Of a stretch of DNA of 64,000 nt, positions 55,252-63,566 are shown piece by piece (position 1 is the stretch's first letter; every line of letters begins with the position of its first letter). The translations under genes were made by a program, and so were the position numbers. This DNA is from Mesorhizobium neociceri (GTDB lineage Bacteria; Pseudomonadota; Alphaproteobacteria; Rhizobiales; Rhizobiaceae). The stretch is from assembly GCF_013520985.1 (NCBI RefSeq), contig NZ_JACDTY010000001.1:124001-188000 (forward strand). The letters are read 5' to 3'. The notes beneath the pieces are model-generated. The model made no database searches and was not told where the DNA came from. It saw only the letters and a program-made list of their open reading frames with translations.

Positions 55252-56451
55252 ATGAAGATCACCGATCTCCGGTGCGCCGTCATCGGCAAGCATCCCATCG
55301 TCCGCATCGTCACCGACGAAGGCCTTTATGGCCTCGGCGAGGTCGAATACACCAAGCCTTATCTCAAGCCCTGGGTGCTGCATTTCCGCGACGCGCTGAT
55401 CGGCGAGGACCCGACCGACGTCGAACGCTGCATGCTGAAGATCCGCCAGCGCGGCTCGTTCAAGCCCTACGGCGCCGCCGTCAGCGCCATCGAGCATGCG
55501 CTGTGGGACATCGCCGGCAAGGCCGCCGGCGTCCCGGTCTACAAACTGCTCGGCGGCAAGGTGCGCGACCAGGTGCGGGTCTATAACGGCTCCATCCGCA
55601 AGAAGCGCACCGGCGACAAGCCCGAGGATTACGCGGCCGACGTCAAATGGATGATGGGGCGGCCTGAAAACTTCTTCATGGTCAAGCAAGGCATCAGTTT
55701 CCACTCCAACATGAAGACCAGCGTCCCCGACTTCCATTATGGCGTGCGCCAGCCGCCGACCTATCACGGCGCAATGGACCAGGGGCAGATCAGCGAGCGC
55801 GGCATGGCGCACATGATCGACTGCGTCATTGCCATGAAGGAGGTGCTGGGCGACAAGGTCTCGCTGGCGTTGGATTGCGGTCCCGGCTGGTTTCTGCCCG
55901 ACGCCATCCGCTTTGCGCGGGCCGTCGAAAAATACAATCTGATGTGGCTTGAGGATATGCTGACCGGCGACTACGTACCGTGGGTCAATCCGCAGGCCTA
56001 TCGCGAACTCACGACGTCCACGTCCACCCCGATCCACACGGGAGAGCAGATCTACCTGCGGCATAATTTCAAGGAACTGATCGAGACGCAGGCGGTGCGC
56101 GTCATCGGCCCGGACCCGGCCGATATAGGCGGCATCGCCGAGCTCAAATGGGTGGCCGAGCACGCCTATATGCACTCGATCATGATGGCGCCGCATGGCA
56201 CGGCGAACGGTCTGCTCGGCCTCGGCGCGCTGATCAATGTCTGCGCCGCACTGCCCGCCAACTACATCGCCTTCGAATATCCCAGCGCCTCCGACCCCTG
56301 GTGGGAAGACATCGTCATTGGCCTGCCCAAAGGGCAGATCGTTAGGGATTCCATGGTCGACTTGCTCGAAGCACCGGGGCTGGGCCTCGACATCGATGCC
56401 GCGGGAGCGAAGAAATATCTCGCGGAAGAGGACGCCGGTTTCTTCGACTAG
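55252..56451 (+). CDS. Enolase-superfamily enzyme (mandelate racemase type), third of three plus-strand genes
   Basis: A 399-residue protein. Asp208 in LALDCGPGW, Glu234 in MWLEDML and Glu265 in HTGEQIYLRHNF are the metal ligands; His of APHGTANG is the likely base. The WLED motif is shared with the 452-residue neighbour but not with the first plus-strand gene or the DgoD-like enzyme. ATG at 55252 is chosen; a longer frame overlaps the NIPSNAP gene. It ends the plus-strand part of the locus, and a strong hairpin terminator follows at 56538-56565. Confidence 0.9.
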   Translation: MKITDLRCAVIGKHPIVRIVTDEGLYGLGEVEYTKPYLKPWVLHFRDALIGEDPTDVERCMLKIRQRGSFKPYGAAVSAIEHALWDIAGKAAGVPVYKLLGGKVRDQVRVYNGSIRKKRTGDKPEDYAADVKWMMGRPENFFMVKQGISFHSNMKTSVPDFHYGVRQPPTYHGAMDQGQISERGMAHMIDCVIAMKEVLGDKVSLALDCGPGWFLPDAIRFARAVEKYNLMWLEDMLTGDYVPWVNPQAYRELTTSTSTPIHTGEQIYLRHNFKELIETQAVRVIGPDPADIGGIAELKWVAEHAYMHSIMMAPHGTANGLLGLGALINVCAALPANYIAFEYPSASDPWWEDIVIGLPKGQIVRDSMVDLLEAPGLGLDIDAAGAKKYLAEEDAGFFD

Positions 56452-56903
56452 CGCTTGCGGCCACTAAGGCCACCGGCCAGCGACATCCCTCGAAGTTTGC
56501 TGCTGTCGGCCGGATCGGAGGCCGACGGTTCTAAGCCGGCAAGAGCGCCATTTTGCGCTCTTGCCAATTTGTAAAAGCCAACCACCACGCTTTCGAAATA
56601 AAAGCGTTTGGAAATACTTATGCGATTTCCACGCGGAGTATCTTTAAACCTGTTGTCGCGATCCCTACGTCACTTGTTGTAATGTCTGTCAAGGCAACAC
56701 CGATGTGACATAGCTCACGACCACGCTTCCCCTTACTGGGGACTCGGGATGCGCGGTTATTTTCCCATACAAAGAGCAGCCCAAACGTTCGACACGCCCT
56801 TGGTGCGTCGAGCGTGTCGGCGCGCAATCTCCCCGCTTCATCAATCAACAGCAACCGGGTGGCCCTCGGGTGAACGAACCCGCGCGCCCATAGGAGACAA
56901 CAG
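56452..56903. other. 452-base gap with terminator and AT-rich promoter region
   Basis: The left half holds the rho-independent terminator of the enolase-superfamily run (56538-56565). The right half, from about 56570, is AT-richer and carries the presumed promoter of the SPFH gene. I found no convincing gene on either strand; a minus-strand frame here lacks coding character. Confidence 0.55.
56538..56565 (+). terminator. Rho-independent-type hairpin after the enolase-superfamily run
   Basis: GGCAAGAGCGC and GCGCTCTTGCC form an 11-base perfect stem with the loop CATTTT. It is followed by AATTTGT, a weak T-tract, and lies about 90 bases past the last stop codon. Confidence 0.75.
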
Positions 56904-58949
56904 ATGGAAGCCCTACAATATGTCGGCCCGATGGAATGGATGGCGATCGAGATAGCCGTGCTGGCCATCGTGCTGGCAATCCTGTTCCGGTGGAGCGGCG
57001 TGGTCCGCTACATCCCAAACGACAGGCTCGGCATCCTGGAAAAACTATGGAGCTTTCGCGGCTCCGTTAGCAATGGCTTCATTGCGCTCAACCGTGAGGC
57101 AGGTTACCAGCCGGAAGTTGTGCGCGGTGGCCTGCATTTCTTCATGCCGTTCCAATATTCGATGCATCGCGCCAATCTTGTCACCATCCCGCAGGGCCAG
57201 ATCGGCTATGTCTTTGCCCGTGATGGCAAGTCGCTGCCTCCGACGCAGACACTTGCTTCCAACACCGACGCCGATGATTTCCAGGATGTGCGCGGCTTTC
57301 TCGAAAAAGGCGGACAGAAAGGACCGCAACGCAAGATCTTGCGTGAAGGCACCTATGCCATCAATCTCGCACAATTCATCGTGCTGACCGCCCAGTCGAT
57401 CTATTCCGTCAATCTGAGTTCGTCGGAACAAAGCCTTTTTTCCAATATGTCCAGCATGATCTCGGAACGGGGCGGCTTTGAGCCGGTCGTCATCCATAAT
57501 GCCGATGACATGATCGGCATCGTCACCATCCATGACGGTCCGGCCCTACCGGACGGCGAGATCATAGCACCGACCGTCGCCAACGATCCGAACGACCCGA
57601 ACTTCCACAACAATTTTCAGGACCCGGAGAAGTTTCTCAATGCCGGTGGCTACCGTGGCCGGCAGCTGCAGGTACTGGCCGACGGTAGCTATTTCCTCAA
57701 TCGCATTTTCGCGACCATCGAACTGGTCGAGAAGACGATCATCGACGTTGGCACGGTGGGTGTCGTCGTCTCCTACAACGGCCGACACGGCACGGATATA
57801 TCCGGGCAGGCATACCGTCACGGCGAGCTGGTCGAAATCGGCGCACGCGGTGTCTGGTCGACGCCGCTACTGCCAGGCAAGTATGCGTTCAATACCTATG
57901 CCGGCAAAATCATCACCGTGCCGACCACCAACTTCGTGCTCAAATGGACGAAGGAGCAGTTTGGCGAACACAGGCTGGACGAGAACCTGTCTGAAGTGTC
58001 GTTGATCACCAAGGATGCGTTCGAGCCTGTGCTGCCACTCTCCGTCGTCGTGCATATCGACTATATGAAGGCGCCGCTCGTGGTTCAGCGTTTCGGTGAC
58101 ATCAAGCGGCTGGTCGAACAGACGCTCGATCCGATGGTCTCTGCCTACTTCAAGAATATCGCCCAGACAAAGACGCTGATCCAGCTTTTGCAGGAGCGTA
58201 GCGATATCCAGCGCAAATCGGGCGAGGAGATGCGCGAAAAATTCAATACCTACAGCCTCGAGCTGCAGGAAGTGCTGATTGGTACGCCCCGTGCTGCCAA
58301 TGGCCAAAACAGCATAGAGCAGATCCTGATCCAGCTGCGCGAGCGCCAGATCGCAGTCGAAAAGGTCGAGACTTATAAATTGCAAGAGAAGGCGGCCATT
58401 CAGGAACGCACGTTGCGTGAGAAGGAGGCGCTCGCCGAACAGCAAGCCAAGATCACGACGTCGGCACTTACCATCGAGATCAGTGAGAACGAGGGCAAGG
58501 CGCAACTCGCCCGCACCCGCCAGGAGGCGGAAACCATTCAGGTCACTGCCAAGGCAGAGGCCGAGAAGGTGCGCCTCGGCGGCCAGGGCGAGGCCGACAT
58601 GATCAAGGCTATCGCGCTTGCCGATGCCGAACGCATCAAGGCGACCGGTTTTGCTGAAGCCGAGAAGGTGCGCGCCCTCGGTCTGGCGGAGGCCGAGGCC
58701 ACCGAGAAGAAGGTCGCGGCCTTCGGCGGCCCGGACTATCAGCTCAACTCGCAGGTTCTCATGCGCTTCGCCGAGGCGATCGAGAATGGCAGGATACCGC
58801 TCGTGCCGCAGATCCAGATCGGCGCTACCGGTGGTGAGAAGGGGGCTGCCAATGGCCTTGTCGAGATGATGCTTTCGATGCTCGTCGCCGACCGGGTTGG
58901 ACCGCAAAGCCTACCGGAAGAGATCCCGGCACCGGTTGAGGAGGAATGA
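56904..58949 (+). CDS. Large SPFH/flotillin-like membrane protein
   Basis: A 681-residue SPFH (Band 7) protein. A single membrane anchor is at about 12-29 (WMAIEIAVLAIVLAILFRW), then an SPFH core (about 75-420) and a long Glu/Lys/Ala-rich coiled-coil (about 455-640), with a short acidic C-terminal tail. Ordinary bacterial flotillins are about 450-550 residues, so this one is long, with extra sequence between about 85 and 240. Such proteins form membrane scaffolds or rings. The ATG has GGAGAC just upstream. No NfeD partner is seen next to it. Confidence 0.9.
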   Translation: MEALQYVGPMEWMAIEIAVLAIVLAILFRWSGVVRYIPNDRLGILEKLWSFRGSVSNGFIALNREAGYQPEVVRGGLHFFMPFQYSMHRANLVTIPQGQIGYVFARDGKSLPPTQTLASNTDADDFQDVRGFLEKGGQKGPQRKILREGTYAINLAQFIVLTAQSIYSVNLSSSEQSLFSNMSSMISERGGFEPVVIHNADDMIGIVTIHDGPALPDGEIIAPTVANDPNDPNFHNNFQDPEKFLNAGGYRGRQLQVLADGSYFLNRIFATIELVEKTIIDVGTVGVVVSYNGRHGTDISGQAYRHGELVEIGARGVWSTPLLPGKYAFNTYAGKIITVPTTNFVLKWTKEQFGEHRLDENLSEVSLITKDAFEPVLPLSVVVHIDYMKAPLVVQRFGDIKRLVEQTLDPMVSAYFKNIAQTKTLIQLLQERSDIQRKSGEEMREKFNTYSLELQEVLIGTPRAANGQNSIEQILIQLRERQIAVEKVETYKLQEKAAIQERTLREKEALAEQQAKITTSALTIEISENEGKAQLARTRQEAETIQVTAKAEAEKVRLGGQGEADMIKAIALADAERIKATGFAEAEKVRALGLAEAEATEKKVAAFGGPDYQLNSQVLMRFAEAIENGRIPLVPQIQIGATGGEKGAANGLVEMMLSMLVADRVGPQSLPEEIPAPVEEE

Positions 58950-59212
58950 TTGAGGGTGGGCCACCGGCCCATTTGGCGCCTTGCCGAAACATACCGCGGC
59001 GAGGCGCAGGAGCCCACTCATGCCGGCCGATCCGTTCACCCGCATAGACAGGGGCATGCGAAAGCGCTCCCGCATCGAATGAAGGCGGGCGCGCGGCAGA
59101 AAACCTTCCCGATATCGGCACAATCGTCGGGGACGATGCGGCATGGATTGTTGCCACAACCGGATTTCTCGTTGAGAATCCGGCGGTAATGTTGCGCATC
59201 CGGGAAGAATAG

Positions 59213-60148
59213 ATGGACCGTATCGAAGCCATGCGGGTGTTCGTGGCGGCGCTGGACGAGGGCAGTCTGGCGGCCGCGGGACGCAAGCTGAAACGCTCGC
59301 CGGCTGCGGTCAGCCGCGCCATTGCCTTTCTCGAGCAGCATGTCGGCGCCGAACTCCTGCACCGCACGACGCGGTCGATCAAGCTCAGCGAAGCGGGCGA
59401 GCGGTACGCCTCAGCCTGCCGGCGTGTCCTGATCGATCTCGAGGAAGCCGACATGTCCGTCGCCGGCGAGCGCGCCGCGCCGCGAGGAACGCTGACGATC
59501 AGCGCGCCGCCGATCAGCGGCGAGGAAATTCTGCGCCCGGTCATCGACGCTTATCTCGACGCCTATCCGGCCGTGGCGGTCAATCTGATCCTGCTCGACC
59601 GCCACGCCAATCTCGTCGAGGAGGGGATCGATGTTGCCCTTCGCGTCGCGCAACTGCCAGATTCGTCCCTGGTCGCGGTGCGGGTGGGCGGTGACGTCAA
59701 GCGTGTGATCGTGGCGTCGCCGCGTTATCTCGCCGAGCATCCGCGCATCGTCGAGCCCGCGGATCTGACCAGGCATCGCATCGTGACGACCACGCATTTC
59801 GGTCATGACGCGTGGGTCTTTGCGCCACCGCCGGGCGGCACCATCGCCCGCTCAGTCCACTTCAAGCCCCGGCTGGTGGTCAACAGCGTTCGCGCCGCGC
59901 TGGCGTCGGCCGTAGGCGGCCATGGCGTAACGCGTCTCTACACCTACCATGTGGCCGAGCACGTCCAGGACGGTTCGCTGAAGATCGTGTTGCGTGACGC
60001 CGAACCCCCCGCTCTGCCAGTGCACCTGCTCACGCCTCACGGCCGTACGCTGGCGCCAAAGGTCCGTACCTTCGTGGACTTTGCGGTTCCGCGCCTGCGC
60101 GCCGAGTTTGCAAGACTGTCAGCGCAGGCCGACGCTCTCAAGGACTGA
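59213..60148 (+). CDS. LysR-family transcriptional regulator
   Basis: A 311-residue LysR protein: helix-turn-helix at about 1-60 (MDRIEAMRVFVAALDEGSLA, then KRSPAAVSRAIAFLEQHVG), then a PBP2 effector domain. It is of the group that usually controls an adjoining oxidoreductase. The SDR gene starts 151 bases downstream on the same strand, with the tautomerase and MFS exporter after that, so these three are likely targets. Confidence 0.92.
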   Translation: MDRIEAMRVFVAALDEGSLAAAGRKLKRSPAAVSRAIAFLEQHVGAELLHRTTRSIKLSEAGERYASACRRVLIDLEEADMSVAGERAAPRGTLTISAPPISGEEILRPVIDAYLDAYPAVAVNLILLDRHANLVEEGIDVALRVAQLPDSSLVAVRVGGDVKRVIVASPRYLAEHPRIVEPADLTRHRIVTTTHFGHDAWVFAPPPGGTIARSVHFKPRLVVNSVRAALASAVGGHGVTRLYTYHVAEHVQDGSLKIVLRDAEPPALPVHLLTPHGRTLAPKVRTFVDFAVPRLRAEFARLSAQADALKD

Positions 60149-60299
60149 CTGCGCTCATTCTTCCGGCTTGGGGAAGGATGCCTGCCGAGCAGCAGCTATT
60201 CTGCCGTTTCCTGATCGATCCGATATCCGTGGCCGGCCCGCTTCAACGGGTCGACGGCAGCAATTGGCCTGCCGGACCTCTTTCAAGACAGGACAGATC

Positions 60300-61010
60300 A
60301 TGAGCAACGAACAGAAAGTCGTCGTCATCACCGGGGGATCGCAGGGCATCGGCGGCGCCCTGGTGAAGGCATACCGCGACCGCAACTTCAAGGTCGTCGC
60401 CACCTCGCGTTCGATCAAGCAAGGCAGCGACCAGGATATCCTCGCCATTGCCGGCGATATCGGCGATCCCGCGACAGCAGATCGTGTCGTCAAAGAAACC
60501 ATTGCGCGGTTCGGACGCATCGACACGCTGGTGAACAATGCCGGCATTTTCATCGCCAAGCCGTTCACCGACTACACCACTGAGGATTTCGCCTCCAAGA
60601 TCTCGACAAATCTGGCCGGCTTCTTCCATATGACCCAGGCAGTCGCCGCCCAGATGCTGAAGCAGGGTTCCGGCCACATCGTCAGCATCACCACGAGCCT
60701 GACCGATCATGCCGTGGCCGGCGTGCCGACGGTGCTGGCCAACCTGACCAAGGGCGGGCTCAATTCGGCCACCAAGGCACTGGCTATCGAATATGCCGAC
60801 AAGGGCGTGCGCGTGAATGCCGTGTCGCCCGGCATCATCAAGACCTCGATGCACGCTTCGGAAAACCATGAGTTCCTGGCTGCGCTGCATCCGGTCAAGC
60901 ACATGGGCGAGCTGCGTGACGTCGTGGAAGCCGTACTCTACCTCGAAACCGCAGGGTTCGTGACAGGCGAAATCCTGCATGTCGATGGCGGCCAGAGCGC
61001 CGGTCATTAA
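60300..61010 (+). CDS. Short-chain dehydrogenase/reductase
   Basis: A 236-residue classical SDR. The cofactor motif TGGSQGIGG is at about 11-19, NNAG near 83-86, catalytic Ser in the IVSITTS stretch; the usual Y-x-x-x-K is replaced by a L-x-x-x-K-type region (VLANLTKGG), so the catalytic Tyr appears to be missing and the activity should be tested. ATG 60300 follows AGGACAGATC. It precedes the tautomerase gene by 15 bases and is in one run with it. Confidence 0.88.
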   Translation: MSNEQKVVVITGGSQGIGGALVKAYRDRNFKVVATSRSIKQGSDQDILAIAGDIGDPATADRVVKETIARFGRIDTLVNNAGIFIAKPFTDYTTEDFASKISTNLAGFFHMTQAVAAQMLKQGSGHIVSITTSLTDHAVAGVPTVLANLTKGGLNSATKALAIEYADKGVRVNAVSPGIIKTSMHASENHEFLAALHPVKHMGELRDVVEAVLYLETAGFVTGEILHVDGGQSAGH

Positions 61011-61025
61011 AGGGGGGAGGTCGCC

Positions 61026-61262
61026 ATGCCCATCGTCACCATTCAAGTCACGCGTGAGGGATCTGCCCCTGGCCGGGATTCCGTCACCACCGAAGAGAAG
61101 GCCGCGCTCATCGCCGGGGTCAGCCAGTTGCTGCTCGACGTGCTCCACAAGCCGCTTGAGGCGACCTTTGTCGTCATCGAGGAGGTTGAACTGGAAAACT
61201 GGGGCTGGGGCGGATTGCCGGTGCCTGAGTATCGAAGGCGCCGCGCCGCCGGCAACAGCTAA
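61026..61262 (+). CDS. Tautomerase-family protein (4-oxalocrotonate tautomerase-like)
   Basis: A 78-residue protein of the 4-oxalocrotonate tautomerase type. It begins MPIVTIQVTREG, so that after methionine removal Pro1 becomes the catalytic base, then has a helical segment (EKAALIAGVSQLLLDVLHK) and a second strand with VIEEVELENWGWGG. It follows the SDR gene by 15 bases, and a GC-rich hairpin (61269-61291) lies just after its stop. Confidence 0.92.
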   Translation: MPIVTIQVTREGSAPGRDSVTTEEKAALIAGVSQLLLDVLHKPLEATFVVIEEVELENWGWGGLPVPEYRRRRAAGNS

Positions 61263-61268
61263 CCAACC

Positions 61269-61291
61269 GGGCCGCCACGCCGTGGCGGCCC
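61269..61291. terminator. GC-rich hairpin after the tautomerase gene
   Basis: GGGCCGCCACG and CGTGGCGGCCC are perfect inverted copies separated by one base, just beyond the tautomerase stop. There is no T-tract. It may end or attenuate the SDR-tautomerase message. Confidence 0.45.
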
Positions 61292-61303
61292 GCCGTCATT
61301 GCG

Positions 61304-61459
61304 ATGGCGGCCTGGGAGAGCCACAATCTGACGACGCTTGCGCTCGATCACACCGCCTTCATCGACAGCATCGTCGAGCTGATCGCACGCGACCCCGCGG
61401 AACAGGTCGCGACGACGATCATCCACGACTGCATCGTCCGCTGGGGCTCTTCCTGTTAA
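61304..61459 (+). CDS. Small 51-residue open frame, possible gene remnant
   Basis: An ATG at 61304 opens a 51-residue frame ending TAA at 61457-61459, reading WESHNLTTLALDHTAFIDSI and ending VRWGSSC. It has coding-like composition but no recognised family and no ribosome site. It could be the 3' remnant of a lost regulator gene between the tautomerase and the exporter, or simply unused sequence. Confidence 0.25.
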   Translation: MAAWESHNLTTLALDHTAFIDSIVELIARDPAEQVATTIIHDCIVRWGSSC

Positions 61460-61552
61460 CCGAACGGACTGCGTCCAGGCATGGCGTTATCGCCTATTTG
61501 ACACCTCTCGGCTGTGGGCACATAAATCGCGCCCCAAGTTACGGAGACACCG

Positions 61553-63082
61553 ATGACTGTCGAGCAGACGCTGCCGAATGCAGCGCCCGTGGAGGCCGAA
61601 GCCAGGCCCGATCTGACGACGCTGATCGTCTATTTCGGCGCGCTGATCGCCATGTTCATGGCCACCATCGACATGCAGATCGTCGTCACCGCCTTGCCCA
61701 CCATTGCCGGCGAACTCGGCAATCTGCATCTGTTCGGCTGGGTGGGTGCTGCCTACCTGCTGTCGACCGCCGCGGTCTCGCCGTTCTACGGCAAGCTCGG
61801 CGATATGTATGGTCGCAAGAATGTGGTGTTGACGGCGATCACCCTGTTTCTGGTGGGGTCGCTGGTCTGCGGCATGGCATGGTCGATGGAGAGCCTGATC
61901 GCCGCGCGCGTGCTGCAGGGCATCGGCGGCGGCGGCCTGATGGTCTCGGCCTTCGCCATGATCGGCGAGCTGTTCGGGCCGCGCGACCGCGCCAAATACC
62001 AGGGCTACAGTTCGGCGGTGTTTGCACTGTCGTCGGTGCTTGGTCCGCTGGCCGGCGGCTACATCACCAGCCTGTTCGGCTGGCGCTGGGTGTTCCTGGT
62101 CAATTTGCCGATCGGCATCATCGTGCTGGCCGTGCTGGCCTTCGCCATGCGCAGCCGGTTCAACGAAAAGCGGCACCGCATCGACTATCTCGGCGGTCTG
62201 TTGCTGGCCACCGGTACGACGGCCATCGTCTATTGGGGCTATCACGTGCTCGACCCCACCGGACCGGACCTCATCACCTTCGCGCTGCCTGTGCTCGCGC
62301 TGGTTGCCATCACCTTGTTCATCATGGTCGAGCGGCGGGCCGAGGAGCCGATCGTGCCCTTGCGGCTGTTCGGCAATTCGACGGTCAGCATCGTCTCGGG
62401 CGTGTCGCTGGTTGCCGGAACGGTGACGCTGGGCATGTTCTTTTATTTCGCCCTCTACATGCAGACTCTGACGGGCCTGAGCCCCGCTGAAGTCGGCTTT
62501 CTGTTCTTGCCGGCGTCCTTGACGTCGATGGTCATCTCGATCGTGGCCGGGCGGGTGATTGCCGCAACCGGACGCTACAAATGGATGCCGGTGGTGGCGA
62601 TGGGGATTGGCGGGTTCCTGATGCTGGGCTTCGTCGTCACCAGCCAGCACACGCCGATCTGGGTGCTGGCGACGATGATGGCTGTGTTCGGGATCAGCAT
62701 GGGCCTGCAATTCCAGGTGCTGATCGTGGCGATCCAGGCGGCAGCACCGCTGCAGGATATCGGCGCGGTGACCTCGCTGATCACGCAAGCGCGGACGCTC
62801 GGAGCATCGCTCGGACTGGCGCTGAACGGGGCGGTGATGATCTGGGCGCTGAACCGGCAGACTGCCGAACTCCCGGCCGATGCTGCCGCCCTGCTGCCGC
62901 AGGGCCTGAACGGGTTGACCCCGCACCTCGCGTCAAGCCTGCCGGACGCGATCCGCGAAGTGGTGCTCGACCATTACTCCAGTGGCTTCAACGTGATGTT
63001 CATCTGGGTGGCGGCGCTCTACTTCGTCGCCATGGGGCTGACACTGCTGCTTGAGGATAAAGAGATTCCGAAGCGGGTTTGA
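61553..63082 (+). CDS. MFS transporter, DHA2 (EmrB/QacA-like) family
   Basis: A 509-residue transporter predicted to have 14 membrane segments, the number typical of the DHA2 family. Motif A (GKLGDMYGRKNVVLTAI) is at about 82-98, and motif C-type GPLAGGYITSLFGWRWVF is near 164-181. It probably exports a toxic compound or metabolite by proton antiport. It follows the tautomerase in the same direction and may be controlled by the LysR gene at 59213. The substrate is unknown. Confidence 0.93.
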   Translation: MTVEQTLPNAAPVEAEARPDLTTLIVYFGALIAMFMATIDMQIVVTALPTIAGELGNLHLFGWVGAAYLLSTAAVSPFYGKLGDMYGRKNVVLTAITLFLVGSLVCGMAWSMESLIAARVLQGIGGGGLMVSAFAMIGELFGPRDRAKYQGYSSAVFALSSVLGPLAGGYITSLFGWRWVFLVNLPIGIIVLAVLAFAMRSRFNEKRHRIDYLGGLLLATGTTAIVYWGYHVLDPTGPDLITFALPVLALVAITLFIMVERRAEEPIVPLRLFGNSTVSIVSGVSLVAGTVTLGMFFYFALYMQTLTGLSPAEVGFLFLPASLTSMVISIVAGRVIAATGRYKWMPVVAMGIGGFLMLGFVVTSQHTPIWVLATMMAVFGISMGLQFQVLIVAIQAAAPLQDIGAVTSLITQARTLGASLGLALNGAVMIWALNRQTAELPADAAALLPQGLNGLTPHLASSLPDAIREVVLDHYSSGFNVMFIWVAALYFVAMGLTLLLEDKEIPKRV

Positions 63083-63113
63083 GCCGGGGCAGGGAGCCTG
63101 TCGGGCGCGTCGC

Positions 63114-63566
63114 CTACGCCGGTTTGTTGCGGCGCTCGACGATGTAGATGTGGTCGGCGGCCAGCACAACGTCGCCATGCTGGTTGATCACTTCGCAGCG
63201 TTCGATCACCCGTCCTGAGCCCGGCCGTTTCGGATCGTCTTCCTTGGCCGAAATCGTTGTGCGGGTCTTGATCGTGTCGCTGATGAAGACGGGCTTGATG
63301 AAGCGCAGCCGATCATAGCCGTAGGAGAAGGCGACCGGGTTGACGACGCTTGCCGTCAGTCCGACGCCGACCGAAAAGACCAGCGTGCCATGGGCGATGC
63401 GCTGGCCGAACGGCGTCGTCTTCATGAACTCGGCGTCCATGTGGTGCGGAAAGAAATCGCCGGTGTGGCCGGCATGAACGATGAAGTCGGTCTCGGTGAT
63501 GGTGCGGCCGCTGGTCAGCCGGGTAGAGCCGATCTCGTAGTCCTCGAAATACTGGATCTGTTCCAT
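63114..63566 (-). CDS. MaoC-family (hot-dog fold) dehydratase/hydratase
   Basis: A 150-residue hot-dog-fold protein with the MaoC hydratase motif ([21 protein letters not shown] at about 27-47, and [19 protein letters not shown] near 52-70) where Asp and His of the second segment are catalytic in related enoyl-CoA hydratases. ATG 63566 overlaps the stop of the upstream dehydrogenase gene (ATGA), so it is translated with it. Substrate is likely a small enoyl or 2-enoyl acid in an inositol-, sugar- or acid-type pathway. Confidence 0.9.
   Translation of the reverse strand: MEQIQYFEDYEIGSTRLTSGRTITETDFIVHAGHTGDFFPHHMDAEFMKTTPFGQRIAHGTLVFSVGVGLTASVVNPVAFSYGYDRLRFIKPVFISDTIKTRTTISAKEDDPKRPGSGRVIERCEVINQHGDVVLAADHIYIVERRNKPA

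Noticed and set aside
56618..56968. A minus-strand frame in the gap before the SPFH gene
   Set aside because: It overlaps the SPFH start region, lacks a ribosome site and has no recognisable domain.
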